From: Clostridiales bacterium UBA6330
GTDB taxonomy: Bacteria > Bacillota > Clostridia > Oscillospirales > CAG-272
DNA: 8,329 nt
Direction of reading: 5' to 3'
NCBI GenBank assembly: GCA_002438075.1
Contig: DJSQ01000209.1
Location: 1 to 8,329 of the forward strand
Positions 6,562 through 8,329 of this stretch are shown piece by piece (position 1 is the stretch's first letter; every line of letters begins with the position of its first letter). The notes under the pieces were generated by a model. It saw only the letters and a program-made list of their open reading frames with translations, was not told the DNA's origin and did not search any database. Both the position numbers and the translations under genes were made by a program.

Positions 6562-6913
6562 ATGTGCGCGGCTCGTTCCTCGACCCTATCGTATGTAACT
6601 CCAACGGTTGCTGTCATCCAAGCGGTTTCCGATTTTCTGACCGAATCGACAAATTCCCTGCAAAGCATTCAGGGAGATCGAAGAAAAAGCCTTTGCACAA
6701 TGCGGAAGCCTGACCGAGCTGGTACTTCCTGCATCCTTAACAACGCTTGGAACAGCCATGCTTCCCGACAGCACCGATATTACGCTTCGATACAACGGAA
6801 CCGAGGCGCAATTGCGGGCTTTATTGGCGAATAACACAGCATGGGGAACGGAATATTGTACATATACATTCACCCTATCCAACGGTATGAAAATCAAATA
6901 TCCGTTTGAGTGA
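6562..6913 (+). pseudogene. Small BspA-type leucine-rich-repeat protein, frameshifted
   Basis: The ATG at 6562 has a GGAGG site 10 bases upstream and opens a frame whose start (VTPTVAVIQAV...TNSLQSIQ) reads like the edge of an LRR_5 repeat. From about 6674 the repeat continues in the next frame as IEEKAFAQCGSLTELVLP, a classic LRR_5 (BspA/TpLRR) unit. That frame then runs through a C-terminal tail to a TGA at 6911-6913. Removing one G from the GGG at 6672-6674 would join both frames into a single protein of about 116 aa. No signal peptide or anchor is visible. A real frameshift mutation or a sequencing error are both possible. Programmed frameshifting is unlikely, as no slippery site is present. 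LRR_5 proteins usually have many repeats, so even the repaired product would be a short family member. Function unknown. Confidence 0.7.
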
Positions 6914-6956
6914 ACCTCAGGGTTAAAGCTTCATCCCGAACCGCTTGCCGGCAATC

Positions 6957-6990
6957 CGAGGAGGGGCGGACTTATGTCCGCCCCTCCTCG
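6957..6990. repeat. Perfect 15-bp palindrome after the leucine-rich-repeat remnant
   Basis: Arms at 6957-6971 and 6976-6990 (CGAGGAGGGGCGGAC and its complement) are perfect, with a TTAT loop. It lies 43 bases past the stop codon and could stop transcription, but no T-tract follows on either strand. A dispersed GC-rich palindromic repeat is the alternative. The surrounding interval 6914-7049 shows no gene. Confidence 0.6.
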
Positions 6991-7049
6991 CTCGTTCCCG
7001 ACATTGTCCGAGTACATCTCACCGGTGCGCGATGACAAATCACCGAAGC

Positions 7050-7100
7050 AAAAAGAACATCCGAACCCAAAATCCGTAAGGATTAGGTTCGGACGCTCTT
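7050..7100 (-). terminator. Rho-independent terminator of the right-hand minus-strand unit
   Basis: On the minus strand, an 8-bp stem (7093-7086 with 7067-7060, TCCGAACC/GGTTCGGA) encloses an inner 5-bp stem (AATCC/GGATT) with a GTAA loop. It is followed by TGTTCTTTTT (T-run at 7054-7050). This canonical layout lies about 50 bases beyond the stop of the aldolase-family remnant, so it probably served the intact ancestor of that gene. Confidence 0.75.
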
Positions 7101-7149
7101 GTTTGTCAGACACCTGCAAAAAAGTTTTTTGGCTTTTTTAGGCTTCTCC

Positions 7150-7506
7150 TCATTCGGTCCGAATTGCGTTTGTCACTTCTGCCAATTGATTCACGCAGGA
7201 CCTTTGGTATGCGGTCAGCTTCCGTACATCGGCGCTTCTTGCATCCCACTCCATCGTCACGCCCTCAAACCGATCAAGGTAATACTTTGCACAGCAAGGA
7301 TAGGTCTGCCCCTCGATGGTTGCGGCGAGCCCCAAAAAGTCCTGCAAGAGGGAGGCTTCCCGACTGTAGAGATTCCCCTTGAGCAGTCTTGTGTACAGGT
7401 CGGGGTGGAAGTTCGCCATCACGCCGCAGTAGCCGTGTACCCCCTCCCTGACCGTCTCCAAAAGCGTTTGCGCATTGGCATTGAACAGCTTGAGGTGGCT
7501 CCCTTT
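7150..7506 (-). pseudogene. C-terminal remnant of a dihydrodipicolinate synthase/aldolase-family gene
   Basis: The minus-strand frame from about 7506 reads LKLFNANAQTLLE, then GYCGVMANFHPDLY, IEGQTYPCCAKYYL and a normal C-terminus with a stop at 7150. This is the last third (about 118 residues) of a protein of the DapA/N-acetylneuraminate lyase/KDG-aldolase family (PF00701), whose full members are about 300 aa. The part holding the Schiff-base lysine and the catalytic tyrosine is gone. Upstream of about 7506 this frame has no family similarity; the DNA instead belongs to the start of an unrelated gene in another frame. A TTG at 7461 could start a 103-aa peptide, but no ribosome binding site supports it. 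The ancestor could have been a ketodeoxy-sugar acid aldolase, which would fit the uronate genes nearby, but the remnant cannot show this. Confidence 0.72.
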
Positions 7507-7510
7507 GCAT
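7500..7510. other. Recombination or deletion junction between two unrelated genes
   Basis: To the right, the minus-strand reading frame of the small hypothetical gene is intelligible down to ...IQPDAYA (codon ending at 7506). To the left, a different frame becomes intelligible as ...LKLFNAN of the aldolase family. The switch of both family and frame within about 10 bases marks a breakpoint. No target duplication or terminal repeat is visible next to it. Confidence 0.6.
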
Positions 7511-7712
7511 ATGCGTCCGGCTGAATGCCGCAGAGGTGGACAGCGGAGAGATCAGCTTTGCCGTCCCGAAATACGCCGCGTACCTGTTTCCATAAGGTCT
7601 TGTCTGCGGTCAGCAAATATACAGCCGCAAGATGGTGTGCGGACGGTCGGTGTCTCTTCCGCCTGATGTAGTTCTGAAAAATCTGCCTGTGCTTCTCCCC
7701 TCGAAATTCCAT
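7506..7712 (-). pseudogene. 5' part of a small hypothetical mobile-element gene, 3' end replaced
   Basis: The ATG at 7710-7712 has an excellent AGGAGG site 8 bases upstream. About 69 codons follow, including HLAAVYLLTADKTLW and GIQPDAYA. I associate this pattern from memory with short hypothetical proteins of Clostridial conjugative elements, in which YLLTAD is followed by a G-[IV]-x-P-x-x-YA segment; the recall is not certain. After codon 69 the native 3' end is missing. The frame runs on into the fused aldolase-family DNA for 28 unrelated residues to a stop at 7419, so a chimeric 97-aa peptide could still be made. It lies 37 bases after the DUF3849-like gene, which suggests one transcript. 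Function unknown. Confidence 0.55.
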
Positions 7713-7749
7713 GTTGGTTGCCTCCTATATTTTATTATTATTTTTTCCG

Positions 7750-8329
7750 CTACTGCATCTGCATTCCGGGATCCTGCCCCTGTGCTTCTTCCTGCTCCAT
7801 CTCCTGTTCCTCCTGCGCATCCTGAATCGCCTGTTTTGCCCAATCCGGAATGTATTCATCCTTGAGACCCCCCGCAAAATCCGTGCGGTACAAAAATGAC
7901 CGCTCACCATCGTTCAGGAACGTGCCGAAAACCTTTGTCCCCAATGCCCTCGGATTGCAGCCGTTTCCGCTCTGTGCAAGGAACAACTGGTTGTCCGAAG
8001 TCTTATACGGGTCCTTTAACACGTTTGGGTCGACAACCAAAATGCGACCGATCAGGGTCTGACCGAGGTGGCTTTCTATTTGCTCCGGCTTCCAACGGTG
8101 AAGATTGTCCCACGCCTTGCGAACCTCGTCCACCAACCCGTTTACGATTGCGGGGTGGGAGATAACGCAGAATTCGGGATTGTGAGAATCCAGTGGAATG
8201 TGGAATGCCTTTGCCCATTCTTTGTTGGATTGAGAATACCGTCCATCCGCATTTCCCTCCCTGACTGTATTTGCCAATACCCACATCACGCGGTCAAAGC
8301 CGTATGCGTCCAGAATTGTTTGGAGACAA
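7750..8329 (-). CDS. DUF3849-like mobile-element protein, C-terminal part (runs off the window)
   Basis: The frame is open to the right edge (preceded there by ...QTILDAYGFDR), so only the last 190 or so residues are visible and the start is outside. The segment DRVMWVLANTV...GRYSQSNKEWA and the later EFCVISHPAIVNGLVDEVR match the pattern I recall for DUF3849. That domain occurs in long accessory proteins of Clostridial conjugative and integrative elements. The next stretch (about 75 residues, with LIGRILVVDPNVLKDPY, GTKVFGTFL and YIPDWAKQAI) is a second conserved-looking block. The protein ends in an acidic, glutamine-rich tail (EEQEMEQEEAQGQD). Its biochemical role is unknown. It is the best sign that the right end of the window belongs to a mobile element. 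The GTG/ATG near 8289 is internal and should not be taken as the start. Confidence 0.7.
   Translation of the reverse strand, partial: CLQTILDAYGFDRVMWVLANTVREGNADGRYSQSNKEWAKAFHIPLDSHNPEFCVISHPAIVNGLVDEVRKAWDNLHRWKPEQIESHLGQTLIGRILVVDPNVLKDPYKTSDNQLFLAQSGNGCNPRALGTKVFGTFLNDGERSFLYRTDFAGGLKDEYIPDWAKQAIQDAQEEQEMEQEEAQGQDPGMQMQ

Noticed and set aside
6538..6834. Reading 6538-6834 as an intact 98-aa protein
   Set aside because: After about 6670 this frame loses all LRR similarity, while the adjacent frame gains it. The frame is the product of a frameshift.
6586..6897. A 103-aa minus-strand open frame over the leucine-rich-repeat remnant
   Set aside because: The plus strand carries promoter, ribosome binding site and recognisable LRR_5 sequence; the minus frame shows none of these.

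Overview
The window looks like a chromosomal stretch from a gut-type Clostridia bacterium (Oscillospiraceae/Ruminococcaceae-like). The reasons are the moderately high GC, AGGAGG-type ribosome binding sites, sigma-70 promoters with extended -10 elements, a BspA-type leucine-rich-repeat remnant and a DUF3849-type protein of the kind carried by Clostridial conjugative elements. The taxonomic call is inference; there is no rRNA or marker gene here.

Left half (about 106-4341, minus strand): a three-gene operon transcribed right to left. It encodes a cytoplasmic beta-lactamase-family serine hydrolase, then tagaturonate reductase (uxaB), then altronate dehydratase (uxaA). uxaB and uxaA overlap by four bases (ATGA), and the hydrolase ends 43 bases before uxaB. 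UxaB and UxaA are consecutive steps of D-galacturonate (pectin sugar) catabolism: tagaturonate to altronate to 2-keto-3-deoxygluconate. The isomerase, the kinase and aldolase, and the transporter of the pathway are not in the window. Three stacked palindromes (3-97) follow uxaA.

Centre (4342-6440): an AraC-family regulator and a nucleoside-hydrolase-like protein lie on the plus strand, 44 bases apart, probably co-transcribed. Between the two divergent gene sets sit two strong promoters that point at each other. One is a perfect plus-strand TTGACA-N17-TATAAT. The other is a minus-strand TTGAAA-N18-TATAAT. Their start sites would be about 40 bases apart, so the two leaders (each about 127 nt) overlap antisense. 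The layout suggests local control of the uronate operon by the AraC protein, coupled to promoter interference. The plus-strand unit ends at a long near-perfect hairpin (6385-6440).

Right part (6441-8329): decayed and mobile DNA. A good promoter and ribosome binding site lead into a short leucine-rich-repeat gene broken by a single apparent one-base insertion (6562-6913), followed by a 15-bp palindrome. On the minus strand, the right edge holds the C-terminal part of a DUF3849-like mobile-element protein, which continues beyond the window. It is followed by the first 69 or so codons of a small hypothetical gene. That gene is joined, out of frame at about 7500-7510, to the C-terminal third of a dihydrodipicolinate-synthase/KDG-aldolase family gene. 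A canonical terminator (about 7050-7100) closes this minus-strand unit. The junction looks like a deletion or recombination scar between an integrated element and a metabolic gene.

I do not see a clearly new defence or RNA-based system. The most unusual features are the face-to-face promoter pair, the serine hydrolase leading the uxaBA operon, the nucleoside-hydrolase homologue with an altered metal site, and the gene-fusion scar.
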